Below, one piece after another: positions 6,379-6,755 of a stretch of DNA of 6,755 nucleotides. The stretch lies in assembly GCA_005792225.1 (NCBI GenBank), contig SXSP01000424.1:1-6755 (forward strand), given 5' to 3'. The number at the start of each line of letters is the position of its first letter. Position 1 is the stretch's first letter. The notes beneath the pieces were generated by a model. The model did no database searches and was not told the DNA's origin. It was given only the letters and a program-made list of their open reading frames with translations. The DNA is from Bdellovibrionales bacterium (GTDB taxonomy: Bacteria; Bdellovibrionota; Bdellovibrionia; Bdellovibrionales; JAMPXM01). Made by a program: the position numbers and the translations under genes.

Positions 6379-6464
6379 ACCGCTGAAGACGGTTCGGTGC
6401 CGAGGGTAGCCATCGCGGTGATCTGAAGATCTAGCGCGTTTTGTGCTTGAGTGATTGAAGTCAT
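6375..6464 (-). CDS. possible 29-residue miniprotein
   Basis: An ATG at 6462-6464 is preceded, 6 nt away, by AAAGGGGG, a fair Shine-Dalgarno. The frame ends with TGA at 6375-6377. The peptide begins MTSITQAQNALDLQITAM, which could form an amphipathic helix, and ends in TEPSSAV. There is no signal peptide and I do not recognise a family. It starts about 17 nt after the apparent terminator of the L,D-transpeptidase gene, so it needs its own promoter or read-through. It could be a leader peptide for the 95-residue gene downstream, or a chance frame; length alone cannot decide. Confidence 0.35.
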   Translation of the reverse strand: MTSITQAQNALDLQITAMATLGTEPSSAV

Positions 6465-6481
6465 CTGCTACCCCCTTTCAA

Positions 6482-6508
6482 GGAATAAAAAGAAGCCCAT
6501 ACAGGCTT
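6482..6508 (-). terminator. likely intrinsic terminator downstream of the L,D-transpeptidase gene
   Basis: On the - strand AAGCC and GGCTT (6504-6508 with 6493-6497), with an extra possible T-G pair inside, form a short hairpin followed by CTTTTTATT. Stem plus T-run is the classic form, though the stem is only 5-6 bp. It lies about 100 bp after the transpeptidase stop; that gap is AT-rich with no other gene. Confidence 0.5.
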
Positions 6509-6609
6509 GATTTATAAAGTAAACGATGAGCCCTTGATTCTCAAAGCTGAAAATAAAAAAAGTTTGACCAGTTCCAAATTGTAACTACCAACCGCCAGCT
6601 GGCCGGACA

Positions 6610-6755
6610 TTAATCGCCGATAAAGATCATGGGATAGTCGTAGGGGTCCATCCACGAGGCGAGCAGGTCCAAGTGCTTTCGATCCATCGCCACGCAGCCC
6701 GCGGTGGGCTTATCAGCGCCCAACCAATGGTGAATGAAGATCGCGCTCCCCTTTC
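6610..6755 (-). CDS. L,D-transpeptidase (YkuD family), C-terminal end only
   Basis: The last 47 residues of a longer protein run off the right edge. GSAIFIHHW is followed by KPTAGCVAMD, the YkuD signature in which a His precedes the (S/T)xGC motif; the catalytic Cys codon is 6694-6696 on the - strand. The TAGC form, rather than the common SHGC, belongs to a known subgroup of the family. The protein ends shortly after the active site (PYDYPMIFIGD). Such enzymes form 3-3 cross-links or attach lipoproteins and D-amino acids on periplasmic peptidoglycan; in Bdellovibrio they also remodel prey wall. Export signal and other domains lie outside the window. Confidence 0.88.
   Translation of the reverse strand, partial: KGSAIFIHHWLGADKPTAGCVAMDRKHLDLLASWMDPYDYPMIFIGD

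Noticed and set aside
6594..6603. Palindrome GCCAGCTGGC just after the L,D-transpeptidase stop as a terminator.
   Set aside because: It has no loop, so a hairpin would be weak, and the T-rich run is some 30 nt away; the stem and T-run at 6482-6508 is a better candidate.

Overview
The window looks like a piece of chromosome from a predatory or otherwise protein-degrading Gram-negative bacterium, most likely a member of the Bdellovibrionota. The basis is moderate: a CPAF-like serine protease (a family I know from Chlamydiae and from Bdellovibrio-type genomes), two lipoproteins with protease domains, an L,D-transpeptidase, compact convergent genes and moderately high GC. No rRNA, tRNA, CRISPR array, insertion sequence or phage gene was seen.

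Layout from left to right. (1) Positions 2-1351 (+) hold the C-terminal three quarters of a CPAF-family S41 protease; its start lies before the window. (2) Positions 1332-2147 (-) hold an inositol-monophosphatase-superfamily phosphatase of the HisN type. It is convergent with the protease and overlaps it by 20 bp. A strong hairpin lies in the shared 3' ends. (3) Positions 2148-2640 are a gap of about 490 bp with no convincing gene. It carries the upstream region of both hisN and the next gene. (4) Positions 2641-4608 (+) encode a lipoprotein that joins a complete subtilisin-like (S8) protease to a C-terminal CAP/SCP domain through a Pro/Thr-rich linker. (5) Positions 4581-5837 (-) encode a lipoprotein with a metzincin zinc site. 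It is convergent with the subtilase and overlaps it by 28 bp; a candidate promoter lies just upstream. (6) Positions 5930-6217 (-) encode an unrecognised 95-residue protein with a good ribosome binding site, followed by a perfect 14-bp hairpin. (7) Positions 6375-6464 (-) may encode a 29-residue miniprotein. (8) Positions 6610-6755 (-) hold the C-terminal end of a YkuD-type L,D-transpeptidase, with a likely intrinsic terminator about 100 bp downstream.

Three of the six larger genes encode predicted proteases of three mechanistic classes (CPAF-type serine, subtilisin-type serine, zinc metzincin). At least two are exported lipoproteins, and the L,D-transpeptidase acts on peptidoglycan. A surface or secreted degradative function is the natural reading, but the genes are not one operon: they alternate strand and are regulated separately. 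The most unusual items are the CPAF homologue, the subtilase-CAP fusion, the metzincin lipoprotein with a large unrecognised N-terminal region, the terminator-like hairpin inside the end of hisN, and the two small genes.
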